Assembly (NCBI RefSeq): GCF_900184815.1
Contig: NZ_FXXQ01000012.1
Location: forward strand, 48,531 to 112,530
Source of the DNA: Boseongicola aestuarii
GTDB taxonomy: Bacteria > Pseudomonadota > Alphaproteobacteria > Rhodobacterales > Rhodobacteraceae
Length of the DNA stretch: 64,000 bases
Reading direction: 5' to 3'
Shown here: positions 17,195-27,118 of the stretch, in pieces
Position numbering within the stretch: the stretch's first letter is position 1
Layout of the letters: each line of letters begins with the position of its first letter
Translations under genes and position numbers: made by a program
Notes under the pieces: generated by a model
Seen by the model: the letters and a program-made list of their open reading frames with translations, nothing else
Databases searched by the model: none
What the model was told of the DNA's origin: nothing

Positions 17195-17892
17195 GCCTCT
17201 CGGATGTCCATCTGCTGATCGTCGACGACGACGAGCGTATTCGCGGTCTGCTTCAGAAGTTTCTGATGCGTCACGGCTTTCTCGTCTCGTCTGCACGGGA
17301 TGCAGCGCATGCGGAGCGTATCCTGAGCGGGCTCGATTTCGATCTGGTTGTCCTTGACGTCATGATGCCCGGCGAAGATGGGGTCAGCTTTTGCAGGCGG
17401 CTGCGGGAAACCCGCGATCTGCCGATCCTGCTTTTGACCGCCAAGAATGAAACCGATGACCGCGTTGCCGGTTTGGAAGCCGGAGCCGACGATTATCTCG
17501 CCAAACCGTTCGAGCCAAAGGAACTCCTGCTGAGGATCAATTCGATCCTCCGCCGTGTGCCTGCGACCGAACCTGCAGACATCGCACCAAAGGTGCTTCA
17601 CCTCGGAACGCTTCGCTATGATGTTGAGAAGGGATCGCTTTGGCATGGTGAAAACCCGGTTCGGCTGACGGCCACGGAATCTCAATTGATGCGCATATTC
17701 TCACGTGCGCCCGGCGAAGCAATGTCCCGCACGAAGCTGGTTGAGGACCTCGGTCGGGACGGCGGACAGGCGCAGGAACGCGCGGTCGATGTGCAGATCA
17801 CACGACTGCGCCGCAAACTCGAGGCCGACCCCAAGCAACCTCGTTATCTTCAAACGGTGCGCGGCGCAGGCTATATGCTGTCCCCCGACTAA
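17191..17892 (+). CDS. petR: OmpR-type response regulator, PetR-like
   Basis: This 233-residue protein has a receiver domain with the acidic pair in LLIVDDDERIRG, the phospho-acceptor Asp in VVLDVMMPGEDG and Lys in DYLAKPFEPKEL. A winged-helix DNA-binding domain follows (RAVDVQITRLRRKLE, YLQTVRGAGYML). No histidine kinase is adjacent. It overlaps the MarR-type gene by 4 bases. The PetR identity is inferred from the pairing. Confidence 0.87.
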   Translation: MSLSDVHLLIVDDDERIRGLLQKFLMRHGFLVSSARDAAHAERILSGLDFDLVVLDVMMPGEDGVSFCRRLRETRDLPILLLTAKNETDDRVAGLEAGADDYLAKPFEPKELLLRINSILRRVPATEPADIAPKVLHLGTLRYDVEKGSLWHGENPVRLTATESQLMRIFSRAPGEAMSRTKLVEDLGRDGGQAQERAVDVQITRLRRKLEADPKQPRYLQTVRGAGYMLSPD

Positions 17893-17917
17893 GTCGCTGA
17901 ATTGGACGTTAACGCTC

Positions 17918-18853
17918 ATGACCACCGCGCTTTTTTCACACGATTCCGCTTTGAAACACATCACGCCTCCGGGTCATCCGGAAAGTACGTTTCGCTACGA
18001 GGCGATTCAGAAAGCGCTTTCGGACAAACGTTTCGCCAAGCTGGATCGCCGCGAAGCACCGCTGGCGGATCGGACCGAAGTCCTTCGGTGCCATCCCGCC
18101 CGCTACTTCGACCGCGTAAAGAACGCGATCCCGACGTCTGGCACGATTGCGCTGGATGGTGACACTCATGTCGTTCCCGGATCCCTAGAGGCGGCGCTTC
18201 GCGGCGTCGGTGGCTGTGCTGCGGCAATAGACGCCGTGATAGCGGGTGACGTAGCAAACGCTTTCGTCGCGATGCGCCCCCCCGGACACCATGCCGAATC
18301 CGAAACGGCGATGGGCTTTTGTCTTTTTGGCAACGCGGCCATCGCCGCCAAACGCGCCCTGGACCACTACGGCCTGGAGCGTGTTTCTGTTCTTGATTTT
18401 GACGTCCATCACGGGAACGGGACGCAGGATCTTCTGTGGGATGAGGAGCGCAGCCTTTTCGCCTCGTCTCACCAGATGCCTCTCTATCCCGGCTCCGGAT
18501 CGGTACATGAAACAGGGGCGCATGATAATGTGCTCAACGTCCCGCTTGCCCCGATGAGCGGCGGCGCCGAAATGAAACGCGCATGGGGTGATCTCATTCT
18601 CCCTGCCATCGACGATTTTGCTCCGGACCTCATCATCATATCGGCAGGCTTCGACGCTCACGCTGCCGACCCGCTTGCCAACCTCAAGTGGAGCACCGAG
18701 GATTTTGCATGGCTGACCCATGCCATCTGCGATGTCGCGGATGCGCATGCAAAGGGCCGGGTGGTCTCGACACTTGAAGGCGGGTATGATCTGAACGCCT
18801 TGGCCGCCAGCGTTGCGGCGCATGTGGACGTGCTGATGGAGCGAGGGGCATGA
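17918..18853 (+). CDS. Histone deacetylase family (acetylpolyamine/acetoin-type) hydrolase
   Basis: This 311-residue zinc hydrolase of the HDAC/AcuC/AphA superfamily has all signature motifs: RPPGHHAESETAMGFCLFGN, VLDFDVHHGNGTQDLL with metal-binding Asp and His, and ISAGFDAHAADPL. Bacterial members deacetylate polyamines, acetylated lysine or other amides, and the substrate cannot be read here. ATG 17918 is the first start after petR; the longer open frame lies inside petR. The stop overlaps xseB by 4 bases. Confidence 0.93.
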   Translation: MTTALFSHDSALKHITPPGHPESTFRYEAIQKALSDKRFAKLDRREAPLADRTEVLRCHPARYFDRVKNAIPTSGTIALDGDTHVVPGSLEAALRGVGGCAAAIDAVIAGDVANAFVAMRPPGHHAESETAMGFCLFGNAAIAAKRALDHYGLERVSVLDFDVHHGNGTQDLLWDEERSLFASSHQMPLYPGSGSVHETGAHDNVLNVPLAPMSGGAEMKRAWGDLILPAIDDFAPDLIIISAGFDAHAADPLANLKWSTEDFAWLTHAICDVADAHAKGRVVSTLEGGYDLNALAASVAAHVDVLMERGA

Positions 18854-19092
18854 GCGAAAAACCAGTAGCCGAGATGAGCTTTGAAGACGCGATGAGCGCG
18901 CTTGAAGGCGTTGTGAATCGCCTGGAAGCCGGAGACGTGCCGCTTGAGGACTCGATCAAGCTCTACGAGCGTGGCGCGGAATTGAAAGCGCATTGTCAAA
19001 AGAAGCTGGCCGAAGCTGAAGAAAAGGTCGCGCAGATCACTTTTGACGAAAACGGTCAGCCCAAAGGGACGACGCCAGTCGATCCCGCATGA
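18850..19092 (+). CDS. xseB: Exodeoxyribonuclease VII small subunit
   Basis: This 80-residue protein has the conserved pattern MSFEDAMSALEGVVNRLEAGDVPLEDSIKLYERGAEL, a helical coiled-coil-like protein that binds the XseA catalytic subunit. It overlaps both neighbours by 4 bases (ATGA). The order xseB-ispA-dxs is a widespread proteobacterial operon. Confidence 0.97.
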   Translation: MSEKPVAEMSFEDAMSALEGVVNRLEAGDVPLEDSIKLYERGAELKAHCQKKLAEAEEKVAQITFDENGQPKGTTPVDPA

Positions 19093-19952
19093 CGTTTCAA
19101 GACCGGCTGAAAAGCGTTGCGGCCGAGGTCGACGCGACGCTCGAGACGTATTTCAATGCACCTGCCGAACCGCTTGAAGATGCGATGCGCTATGCAGTTA
19201 TGGGTGGCAAAAAGCTGCGTGCGTTTCTGGTGGTCGAAAGCTGCGCGCTTCATGGCATCAAGCACCAAGAGGCCCTCAAAGCCGCTGCCGCCATCGAGTG
19301 TATCCATGCCTATTCGCTTGTGCACGATGACCTTCCAAGCATGGACGACGATGACCTTCGCCGCGGCAAGCCTACAGTCCACAAGGCGTGGGACGAGGCA
19401 ACGGCCGTTCTGGCAGGCGATGCGCTACAATCGCTTGCCTTCCTGATCCTCGGTACGCTCGATGTTCCGTCCGACCGCATCGTTCAAGCTGTCATTGGCC
19501 TTGCGACAGACGCAGGCAAGGACGGAATGGTCCTTGGACAAGCGCGCGATATCGCCGCTGAAAGCGCGGATGCGCCTTTGTCACTGGAAGCAATCACCGC
19601 GCTTCAGGCGCAGAAAACCGGCGCATTGATCCGCTGGTCCGCCACGGCGGGACCGACTCTGGCGGGCGATGACGTCGCGCCTCTTGCGGCCTATGCCACA
19701 GCCCTTGGTCTGGCGTTCCAGATTGCTGACGACATTCTGGACGAAACCGGGGACGAGGCAAAGATCGGTAAGCGCCTGCACAAGGATGCCGACGCCGGCA
19801 AGGCAACGTTTGTTTCACTTCTGGGCATTAAGGGTGCACAGGACATGGCGTGCGCACTGGTCGCACAGGCAAATGACGCGCTCTGCATATATGATGCACA
19901 GGCGGATGGTTTGCGCGACGCCGCTAATTTCGTTATCTCGCGCGAACACTGA
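19089..19952 (+). CDS. ispA: Short-chain polyprenyl diphosphate synthase (farnesyl diphosphate synthase)
   Basis: This 287-residue all-helical prenyltransferase has the two Asp-rich metal motifs, [15 protein letters not shown] and [30 protein letters not shown] supplies the diphosphate-binding Lys/Arg. It condenses IPP with DMAPP and GPP to farnesyl diphosphate. It is flanked by xseB and dxs in one operon. Confidence 0.95.
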   Translation: MTFQDRLKSVAAEVDATLETYFNAPAEPLEDAMRYAVMGGKKLRAFLVVESCALHGIKHQEALKAAAAIECIHAYSLVHDDLPSMDDDDLRRGKPTVHKAWDEATAVLAGDALQSLAFLILGTLDVPSDRIVQAVIGLATDAGKDGMVLGQARDIAAESADAPLSLEAITALQAQKTGALIRWSATAGPTLAGDDVAPLAAYATALGLAFQIADDILDETGDEAKIGKRLHKDADAGKATFVSLLGIKGAQDMACALVAQANDALCIYDAQADGLRDAANFVISREH

Positions 19953-19969
19953 CGCGCCCCGGAGTTTCC

Positions 19970-21895
19970 ATGACTGACCGACCCAAGACCCCAATTCTCG
20001 ACCGCGTGAACGTGCCTGCCGACATGAAGCGGCTCACGGATGACGAGTTGCAGCAACTCGCGGACGAATTGCGCGCCGAAACGATCAGCGCGGTCAGCGA
20101 AACAGGTGGTCACCTTGGGGCGGGACTTGGCGTTGTTGAATTGACCGTCGCCCTGCACGCGGTATTCGATACCCCGAAGGACAAACTGATCTGGGACGTC
20201 AGTCACCAGACCTATCCACACAAGATCCTCACCGGACGTCGCGACCGCATCCGGACCCTGCGCCAGAAAGACGGCCTTAGCGGCTTCACCAAACGCTCGG
20301 AGTCGCCCTACGACCCTTTCGGCGCGGCGCATAGTTCAACCTCGATTTCCGCCGCGCTTGGCTTTTCCGTTGCGCGCGATTTGGGCGGTGCCACCCCAGA
20401 AGGTCTCGGTGACGGCATTGCTGTGATTGGTGACGGTGCAATCAGCGCCGGCATGGCCTACGAGGCGATGAATAATGCGGGCCATCTGGGCAAGCGTCTG
20501 ATCGTCATTCTAAATGACAACGAAATGTCGATCGCGCCACCTGTCGGGGCAATGTCATCTTACCTGTCGCGCCTTTACGCCGGTGATCCGTTCCAGGAGT
20601 TGAAGGCCGCGGCCAAGGGCGCGGTCAGCCTTCTGCCTGAACCGTTCCGCGAAGGGGCCAAACGCGCCAAGGACCTTTTGAAGCACAGCGTGGTTGGCGG
20701 CACACTGTTCGAGGAACTGGGCTTCAGCTATCTCGGTCCGATCGATGGTCACGACCTTGAGCAATTGCTTCCTGTCCTGCGCACCGTTAAAGCACGGGCG
20801 CGTGGCCCCATTCTGATCCATGCGATCACCAAGAAAGGCAAAGGGTATGCCCCCGCCGAAACTGCGCGCGACAAGGGTCACGGCGTTGCGAAATTCAATG
20901 TCGTCACCGGCGAACAGAAAAAAACCCCGTCGAATGCACCTTCTTACACAAAAGTTTTCGCGCAATCCCTGATCGACGAGGCGTCTCGCGATGACAAGAT
21001 CGTGGCGATCACCGCAGCGATGCCCGACGGCACCGGGCTGGACCTTTTCGCCGAACGCTATCCAAGCCGCTGCTTTGATGTTGGTATTGCTGAACAGCAC
21101 GGTGTCACGTTCGCTGCCGGGCTTGCTGCAGGTGGAATGAAGCCGTTTTGTGCGATCTATTCCACGTTCCTGCAACGCGGTTATGATCAGGTTGTCCACG
21201 ACGTCGCATTGCAGCGCCTTCCGGTGCGTTTCGCAATTGACCGGGCGGGATTGGTCGGTGCCGATGGTGCAACGCACGCGGGCGCTTTCGATATCGGTTA
21301 CATGACGAACTTGCCGGGCATGGTCGTGATGGCGGCTGCCGACGAGGCGGAACTGGTCCACATGGTTGCGACGGCGACAGCCTATAACGATGGCCCTATC
21401 GCTTTTCGCTATCCACGCGGCGAAGGCGTCGGCGTCGAAATGCCGGAACGTGGCAAATTTCTTGAGATCGGCAAGGGCCGGATCATCCGCGAAGGATCAC
21501 AGGTCGCCATTCTGTCGTTCGGCACACGTCTGTCCGAGGTCGAAAAAGCAGCCGAAGCTCTGGCCGCCAAGGGCATCACTCCGACGATTGCGGATGCCCG
21601 GTTTGCCAAACCTCTTGACCGCGACATGATCCTCGACCTTGTCAGCAACCACGAAGCTCTTATTACCATCGAGGAAGGCGCAATAGGCGGTTTTGCGAGC
21701 CATGTCGCCGATCTTCTTGCGAACGAGGGCGTCTTTGATCGTGGCCTCAAATTCCGCTCAATGGTGCTGCCGGATATCTTTATCGATCAGGCAAGTCCCA
21801 AGGATATGTATGACAGCGCGGCGATGAATGCAGAACACATCGAAGCGAAAGTGCTTGATGTCATGGGTATCGCAGACATTTCCAAACGGGCTTAA
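19970..21895 (+). CDS. dxs: 1-deoxy-D-xylulose-5-phosphate synthase
   Basis: This thiamine-diphosphate enzyme makes DXP from pyruvate and glyceraldehyde-3-phosphate, the first step of the non-mevalonate pathway. The 641-residue protein has the cofactor motif [18 protein letters not shown] then LNDNEMSI. The pyrimidine-binding part reads [17 protein letters not shown], and the transketolase C-terminal domain is present. Its thiamine dependence fits the riboswitch-controlled thiBPQ importer at 31 kb. The stop overlaps the converging gene by 4 bases. Confidence 0.97.
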   Translation: MTDRPKTPILDRVNVPADMKRLTDDELQQLADELRAETISAVSETGGHLGAGLGVVELTVALHAVFDTPKDKLIWDVSHQTYPHKILTGRRDRIRTLRQKDGLSGFTKRSESPYDPFGAAHSSTSISAALGFSVARDLGGATPEGLGDGIAVIGDGAISAGMAYEAMNNAGHLGKRLIVILNDNEMSIAPPVGAMSSYLSRLYAGDPFQELKAAAKGAVSLLPEPFREGAKRAKDLLKHSVVGGTLFEELGFSYLGPIDGHDLEQLLPVLRTVKARARGPILIHAITKKGKGYAPAETARDKGHGVAKFNVVTGEQKKTPSNAPSYTKVFAQSLIDEASRDDKIVAITAAMPDGTGLDLFAERYPSRCFDVGIAEQHGVTFAAGLAAGGMKPFCAIYSTFLQRGYDQVVHDVALQRLPVRFAIDRAGLVGADGATHAGAFDIGYMTNLPGMVVMAAADEAELVHMVATATAYNDGPIAFRYPRGEGVGVEMPERGKFLEIGKGRIIREGSQVAILSFGTRLSEVEKAAEALAAKGITPTIADARFAKPLDRDMILDLVSNHEALITIEEGAIGGFASHVADLLANEGVFDRGLKFRSMVLPDIFIDQASPKDMYDSAAMNAEHIEAKVLDVMGIADISKRA

Positions 21896-22743
21896 GTTTC
21901 CGGGGTCTCGTCTTCCAAAAGGGCGCGAAGCCCGGCGCGATAGTCCGGATAGATCAGTCTTACGCCAAGTTCGTCCTTGATGCGGTCGTTTCGAACGCGC
22001 TTGGATTCAGCATAAAAGCTGCGCGCCATTGTGCTTAGCTCGGCATCCTCCAATGCGATCGCGTCCGGCACCGGCAGACCGAGTAATTCGGCTGCATATG
22101 CAATAACATCCTGCGGCGGGGCCGGGTCATCATCGCAGACATTGTATGCACGCCCCGGATCAGGGCGGTCCATCGACGCCTCGAGGATTTGCGCAATGTC
22201 TTCCACATGGGTGCGACTGAACACCTGACCTTCCTTGATGATCCGCCGCGCTTTACCTGACCGAACCTTCGAAAATGGCCCGCGACCGGGACCATAGATG
22301 CCGGCCAGACGAAAAATGTGCAGAGGCACGCCAAGAGCGGTCCATGCGGCCTCGGCCTCAACGCGTGCAATGCCCCGTTCCGTCGATGGCTCGAGCGGCG
22401 TTTCTTCGTCGACCCAGTCTCCCTTGTGGTCGCCATAAACGCCGGTGGTGGACAAGTATCCGACCCACTCAAGATGTTTCGCTGCCGCGATATCGGGGCC
22501 ATGCGCCGCCAGAACCGGATCTCCATCCTGGCCCGGGGATACGGATGTCAGGATATGCGAGACCTCACCTAACGGAAGACTATTTCCCGGCCAGACAATC
22601 GTCTCGACTCCGGACCTCTCCAATGCTTGCGCCTTCTCAGCACTTCGCGTTGTCCCGATGATGCGCCAGCCTTTTGGCAGCAATCGTCGCGCCAAAGCCT
22701 TTGCCGAATAGCCGTGCCCAATTGAAAGCAGTGTTTTCACCAT
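21892..22743 (-). CDS. NAD(P)-binding epimerase-like protein (YeeZ-like extended SDR)
   Basis: This 283-residue Rossmann protein has a nucleotide-binding loop [13 protein letters not shown] that departs from the usual GxxGxxG. It also has SPGQDGDP, a [20 protein letters not shown] segment typical of YeeZ-like proteins, and [11 protein letters not shown]. The normal Tyr-x-x-x-Lys pair is not obvious: YGDHK has the spacing Y-G-D-H-K. The substrate is unknown. It converges on dxs. Confidence 0.85.
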   Translation of the reverse strand: MVKTLLSIGHGYSAKALARRLLPKGWRIIGTTRSAEKAQALERSGVETIVWPGNSLPLGEVSHILTSVSPGQDGDPVLAAHGPDIAAAKHLEWVGYLSTTGVYGDHKGDWVDEETPLEPSTERGIARVEAEAAWTALGVPLHIFRLAGIYGPGRGPFSKVRSGKARRIIKEGQVFSRTHVEDIAQILEASMDRPDPGRAYNVCDDDPAPPQDVIAYAAELLGLPVPDAIALEDAELSTMARSFYAESKRVRNDRIKDELGVRLIYPDYRAGLRALLEDETPET

Positions 22744-22884
22744 GCTTCCGAAGCAATCTCAAATGCTGCTCGTAGGCAAGCGCGAACGTGCAAAACGATC
22801 TTGCAGCCATCCCGGTTCGGTGCCATTTTCAGGGATGGAAAAAAGAACAAATCTCCCCACAAAGATCATTCGGAGAGCCTCGTG
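22744..22884. promoter_or_regulatory. Divergent intergenic region, epimerase-like gene / amn
   Basis: These 141 bases separate two diverging genes and must hold both promoters. No clear consensus hexamers or repeats stand out by eye. Confidence 0.4.
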
Positions 22885-24366
22885 ATGAACGACGCAAGAA
22901 GCCGTGCAGTCTCGGCCCCCGATGTTCCCGACCATCAAAGCTTCACTGATCCGGCCGCGGCCGTTGATCGCCTTATCGAGCTCTACAACATCGCATCGAC
23001 GTTCCTATGCGCACGCTTCAATGACGTGCTTAACACCGGCGAGCCAGATGTGCGCTACCGTGCATTCTACCCTGAAATACGGCTTACCACGACCAGCTTC
23101 GCGCCGATCGACAATCGCCTCAGCTTCGGCCACGTCAGCGAGCCCGGACGCTACTCCACGACAATTACACGCCCTGATCTGTTTGTAGGTTATCTGCGTC
23201 AGCAGATTGGACTGTTGGTTGAAAATCATGGCGCGGCGGTCGAAATCGGGGTGTCGACGACTCCAATGCCAGTGCATTTCGCGGTCGCCAACGACAACAC
23301 TCTGGCGGTCCCACAGGACGGCGCGATGGATTTTACCCTGCGCGACGTCTTTGATGTGCCTGACCTGTCAACCACACACGACGATATCGTCAACGGTTAC
23401 GGTTTCGTCCATCCGGATGGCTCGCACGCGCTTGCGCCGTTTACCGCCCAGCGGATCGACTACTCGCTTGCCCGACTGGCTCATTACACCGCGACCCAGC
23501 CTGAGCATTTCCAGAACCACGTCTTGTTTACCAACTATCAGTTCTACGTGGATGAGTTCGAAATGATCGCGCGTAAGGCGCTGAAAGATCCTGACAGCGG
23601 TTACACCGGCTTTGTCGGACCCGGTAATATCGAAATCACCAAACACGACGAACCTTTGCCGGTGCCGGCGAAGCTGCCGCAGATGCCGACCTATCATCTG
23701 AAGCGCGAAGGGGGCGCGGGCATCACACTGGTCAACATCGGTGTCGGTCCTTCCAACGCCAAGACCGCAACCGATCACATTGCGGTCTTGAGGCCGCACG
23801 CTTGGTTGATGCTCGGCCATTGCGCGGGCCTTCGAAACAGCCAACGGCTTGGCGATTTCGTTCTTGCCCATGCGTATCTTCGCGAAGACCACGTCCTTGA
23901 TGACGACCTTCCGATCTGGGTGCCAATCCCGGCACTTGCCGAGATACAGATCGCCCTAGAAACGGCCGTTGCGGATGTCACGCAGCTTCGGGGTTACGAA
24001 CTAAAGCGCATCATGCGGACGGGCACAGTGGCCACCATCGACAACCGTAACTGGGAACTGCGCGATCAATCAGGACCGGTGCAGCGCCTCAGCCAGTCCC
24101 GCGCAATTGGTCTGGACATGGAAAGCGCAACGATTGCGGCCAATGGCTTTCGCTTCCGGGTACCCTATGGAACGCTTCTCTGCGTGTCGGACAAGCCGCT
24201 CCACGGAGAGCTGAAATTGCCCGGAATGGCGAGCGATTTCTACCGCACTCAAGTGGCGCGACACCTTCTGATTGGCATCAAAGCGATGGAGACTTTGCGC
24301 GACATGCCGCTTGAACGCATCCACTCAAGGAAGCTTCGCAGCTTTGAAGAGACCGCTTTCCTTTAA
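22885..24366 (+). CDS. amn: AMP nucleosidase
   Basis: The enzyme splits AMP into adenine and ribose-5-phosphate, adjusting the adenylate pool. The 493-residue length is close to the E. coli enzyme. An N-terminal amn-specific domain (YNIASTFLCARF) is followed by a nucleoside-phosphorylase domain with PHAWLMLGHCAGLRNSQRLGDFVLAHAYLR. Its end reads GLDMESATIAANGFRFRVPYGTLLCVSDKP. ATG 22885 follows CGGAGAG; the open frame to 22801 lacks similarity. Confidence 0.95.
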   Translation: MNDARSRAVSAPDVPDHQSFTDPAAAVDRLIELYNIASTFLCARFNDVLNTGEPDVRYRAFYPEIRLTTTSFAPIDNRLSFGHVSEPGRYSTTITRPDLFVGYLRQQIGLLVENHGAAVEIGVSTTPMPVHFAVANDNTLAVPQDGAMDFTLRDVFDVPDLSTTHDDIVNGYGFVHPDGSHALAPFTAQRIDYSLARLAHYTATQPEHFQNHVLFTNYQFYVDEFEMIARKALKDPDSGYTGFVGPGNIEITKHDEPLPVPAKLPQMPTYHLKREGGAGITLVNIGVGPSNAKTATDHIAVLRPHAWLMLGHCAGLRNSQRLGDFVLAHAYLREDHVLDDDLPIWVPIPALAEIQIALETAVADVTQLRGYELKRIMRTGTVATIDNRNWELRDQSGPVQRLSQSRAIGLDMESATIAANGFRFRVPYGTLLCVSDKPLHGELKLPGMASDFYRTQVARHLLIGIKAMETLRDMPLERIHSRKLRSFEETAFL

Positions 24367-24368
24367 AA

Positions 24369-24394
24369 TAAGGCGTTTTCCGCCGATTTTCGGA
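24369..24394 (+). terminator. Weak hairpin after amn
   Basis: GGCG-N5-CGCC with adjacent A/T-rich bases (GATTTT) follows the amn stop. The stem is only 4-5 bp, so the call is weak. Confidence 0.3.
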
Positions 24395-24409
24395 TGATTA
24401 GAGCTTGTG

Positions 24410-24437
24410 TTGCAACCACAATTCGTAGTGTTATGCC
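24410..24437 (+). promoter_or_regulatory. Possible promoter of the HU gene
   Basis: TTGCAA (24410-24415) and TATGCC (24432-24437) are 16 bases apart, about 60 bases before the HU ATG. TTGTG and CACAA arms flank the -35 region. A small hairpin, AGGGG-N6-CCCCT, follows in the leader. Confidence 0.4.
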
Positions 24438-24499
24438 ACCATATCCAGTTAAATAAGGGGAATGAGCCCCTAGAGAAGACCATATCGAGGAGATTCCAC

Positions 24500-24787
<288 letters not shown>

Positions 24788-25086
24788 TCTGTCTGACGAT
24801 TTGATCTTGATTGGGTCGCCTCAGGGCGGCCCTTTCTTATTTTTGGGAGAGGCCCGAGATATTGCAATGGCCAACCACGGCAACCCCCGGGTCCCAAGCA
24901 GATTGATCCCTCTAAGTTTTCAATTCGTTTCTTAATCCGCAGCGAACAATGCCTACCAGATCAAGACCGACCTGCGGTCTATCATCCTCAAAACTACATT
25001 TATCTCGACGCCAGGTGGACAGGTTTCCAAGCGCAACAAGAAGTTACGCGGTCTTGGGTCGCCCGCCTCAGCGCGGCCCGCCTTTC
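24788..25086. other. 299-base intergenic region after HU
   Basis: The region holds the HU terminator and, at about 25057-25080, a second related hairpin (GGGTCGC and GCGGCCC arms) followed by CCTTTCT. I see no ORF with a ribosome site and no tRNA cloverleaf between them. Confidence 0.5.
24813..24846 (+). terminator. Intrinsic terminator of the HU gene
   Basis: GGGTCGCC-TCAG-GGCGGCCC (24813-24832) forms an 8-bp stem with one G-T pair and is followed by TTTCTTATTTTT. Confidence 0.88.
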
Positions 25087-26097
25087 TCAGACGCCCAAGC
25101 GCCACCACATCAACGCAGCAAGGATCGCCAGCGTTACAACCCAGAATACAGCCGCAACGATGCGCCCGACGCGCGCTTCTTTTTCTTCGTAGAACGTTCG
25201 CGGTCGAACGCCGCGCCAGAACAATACCGTCTGAGCCGAAAGATTGACCGAAGCAAGGTTCACGGCAAGAAGCAGTAAAGCGCCGGTTGCAAGAGATGTC
25301 TCGCCAGCGCCAATGAACAGTCCAAGTGCGGACGCTGGCGGCAGCAACGCGACTGCGACCATCACGCCCACCAACGCCGATGAAACACCTGTCACCAGCG
25401 ACAACGCTGCCGCCGCGCCTGACGCGAGCGCAATTGCCATACCGCCGAAATTCACATCCGCTCGCCCCATCAGTTCGCCCGAGTCCGTATTCAGTGGCCA
25501 GGCGAACCCGATAAGAACCGAGCACCCAAAAGCGATTCCAAGCCCCGCGGCATTGGTCCTCAAAGCGCGCAGAATGAGACTTCGATCACCCAAGGCAACA
25601 CCGACGGCAAAGGCGAGGTTCGGGCCAAGGAGAGGTGCGATCACCATCGCTCCCACGACCACGGCGACGTTGTCTTGCGCCAACCCAAGTGCAGCAACAA
25701 TCGTCGAGAGAACCACGAACGCCAGATAGGTCTGATCCGTCTGCGCCTGCGCCCAGACATCGTTCCAGATTTCTTCGCGGGTGCGGCCGCCGATCTTGCG
25801 CTTGAGGTCCTTCTCGGCTTTCTCGACGGCCTCTTCCTCTTCACGGGGAAGCGGTATCGTCGTCTCTACCGGCAAGATTGTCAGTCTCCAGTCGGACTGT
25901 GATGACAAGGCACTTTGCATCGCGTCGACAACATCTTGCCGATTGTCGCCGGCAGAAAGCATCTGCAAAGTTGTACGGTCGTCGCAGTGAGATTCCTTGA
26001 AGGCGCGAACACCCGAAACGCCAAGCTCTTCCGTCTTCTTCAAAAGCGTCGGAATGGTCGAGTCCGGAGCGGAAATGGTGATCAGTCTGACTGTCAT
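25087..26097 (-). CDS. TIGR00341 / DUF389 family membrane protein
   Basis: This 336-residue protein has a soluble N-terminal third (MTVRLITISAPDSTIPTLL) rich in acidic residues around 85-110 (PREEEEAVEKAEKDLK). About seven hydrophobic segments follow. The DUF389 hallmark VVVGAMVIAPLLGPNLAFAVGVALGD is clear, as is GVSSALVGVMVAVALLPPAS. The function is unknown; transport has been suggested for the family. Confidence 0.93.
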   Translation of the reverse strand: MTVRLITISAPDSTIPTLLKKTEELGVSGVRAFKESHCDDRTTLQMLSAGDNRQDVVDAMQSALSSQSDWRLTILPVETTIPLPREEEEAVEKAEKDLKRKIGGRTREEIWNDVWAQAQTDQTYLAFVVLSTIVAALGLAQDNVAVVVGAMVIAPLLGPNLAFAVGVALGDRSLILRALRTNAAGLGIAFGCSVLIGFAWPLNTDSGELMGRADVNFGGMAIALASGAAAALSLVTGVSSALVGVMVAVALLPPASALGLFIGAGETSLATGALLLLAVNLASVNLSAQTVLFWRGVRPRTFYEEKEARVGRIVAAVFWVVTLAILAALMWWRLGV

Positions 26098-26186
26098 AAA
26101 GCTAAGCTATCCCAGCCTGTCCATCGTGACCACTGGCAACGGCAATTGCGACCTGCTAGTCGGCAAGAAACAATTCGGGCAAGGCC

Positions 26187-27062
26187 ATGGATTTTCGCGC
26201 AATTCTGATGGGGCTGGCATTTGCCCTGATGTGGTCGTCTGCTTTCACATCGGCGCGGATTATCGTGACGAATGCGCCGCCATTGGCCGTGTCTTCGCTT
26301 CGCTTTTTCATCGCAGGTATTGTCACCTTGGCCATCGCGCGATTGCTAGGGCAAAGTTTCCGCCTCACCCGCGCGCAATGGCGACTGACGATCGTCTTTG
26401 GCCTCTGCCAGAACGCTCTTTATCTCGGGCTGAACTTTGTCGCGATGCAAACCGTGGATGCATCCGTGGCGGCGATCATCGCGTCATCTCTTCCACTCTG
26501 GGTCGCGCTGGCAAGCTGGCTGATCTGGGGGGAAAAGGTGCAGCCTTTGGGATTGGCGGGGCTCATAGGGGGCTTTGCGGGCGTCGCGATGATCATGGGA
26601 ACGCGCCTGAATGCCGGGGTTGATCCGTTCGGTATGTTGCTTTGCGGCATCGGAGTTCTTGCGCTGACATTTGCAACGCTTGCGGTACGCGGCGCAAGTT
26701 CAGGCGGCAACATGCTGACCGTCGTCGGCTATCAGATGCTGATAGGTGCCTTCGCCTTGGCCGTCCCCGCGCAATTCGAGACCTGGGACTTCAACTGGTC
26801 ACCAACTTTGATCGCCGCCATTACCTACACGATTTTCGTCCCCGGCGTCATCGCGACAATCGTCTGGTTCTGGCTGGTAAATCGGATAGGAACCGTAAGA
26901 TCCGCGACGTTCCATTTCCTCAATCCTTTCTTTGGCGTGGCAATTGCAGCAGTCCTCTTGGGGGAAACGCTCGGGTTTCTAGATCTGGTCGGAGTTGGCA
27001 TAATCACCGTTTCGATCCTTGCCGTGCAGATCTCGAAAACTCGCGCACTGACGCGAAATTGA
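26187..27062 (+). CDS. EamA/DMT family transporter
   Basis: This 291-residue protein has ten hydrophobic segments in two repeats, starting ALMWSSAFTSARIIVTNAPPLAVSSLRFFIAG. The second half ends FLNPFFGVAIAAVLLGETLG, a well-conserved EamA motif. It probably exports a metabolite; the substrate is unknown. It is unlike the EamA gene at 13.9 kb in detail, so it is not a recent duplicate. Confidence 0.93.
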   Translation: MDFRAILMGLAFALMWSSAFTSARIIVTNAPPLAVSSLRFFIAGIVTLAIARLLGQSFRLTRAQWRLTIVFGLCQNALYLGLNFVAMQTVDASVAAIIASSLPLWVALASWLIWGEKVQPLGLAGLIGGFAGVAMIMGTRLNAGVDPFGMLLCGIGVLALTFATLAVRGASSGGNMLTVVGYQMLIGAFALAVPAQFETWDFNWSPTLIAAITYTIFVPGVIATIVWFWLVNRIGTVRSATFHFLNPFFGVAIAAVLLGETLGFLDLVGVGIITVSILAVQISKTRALTRN

Positions 27063-27118
27063 TCTAATGTCACAAGGATTTCGGTGACATTGCGCCCTGA
27101 ACCGCGCAGGTAAGGGCT

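Noticed and set aside
24847..25056. Possible tRNA after the HU gene, where some relatives carry one
   Set aside because: No acceptor stem, anticodon arm or T-loop (GGTTCGA-type) could be laid out by eye.
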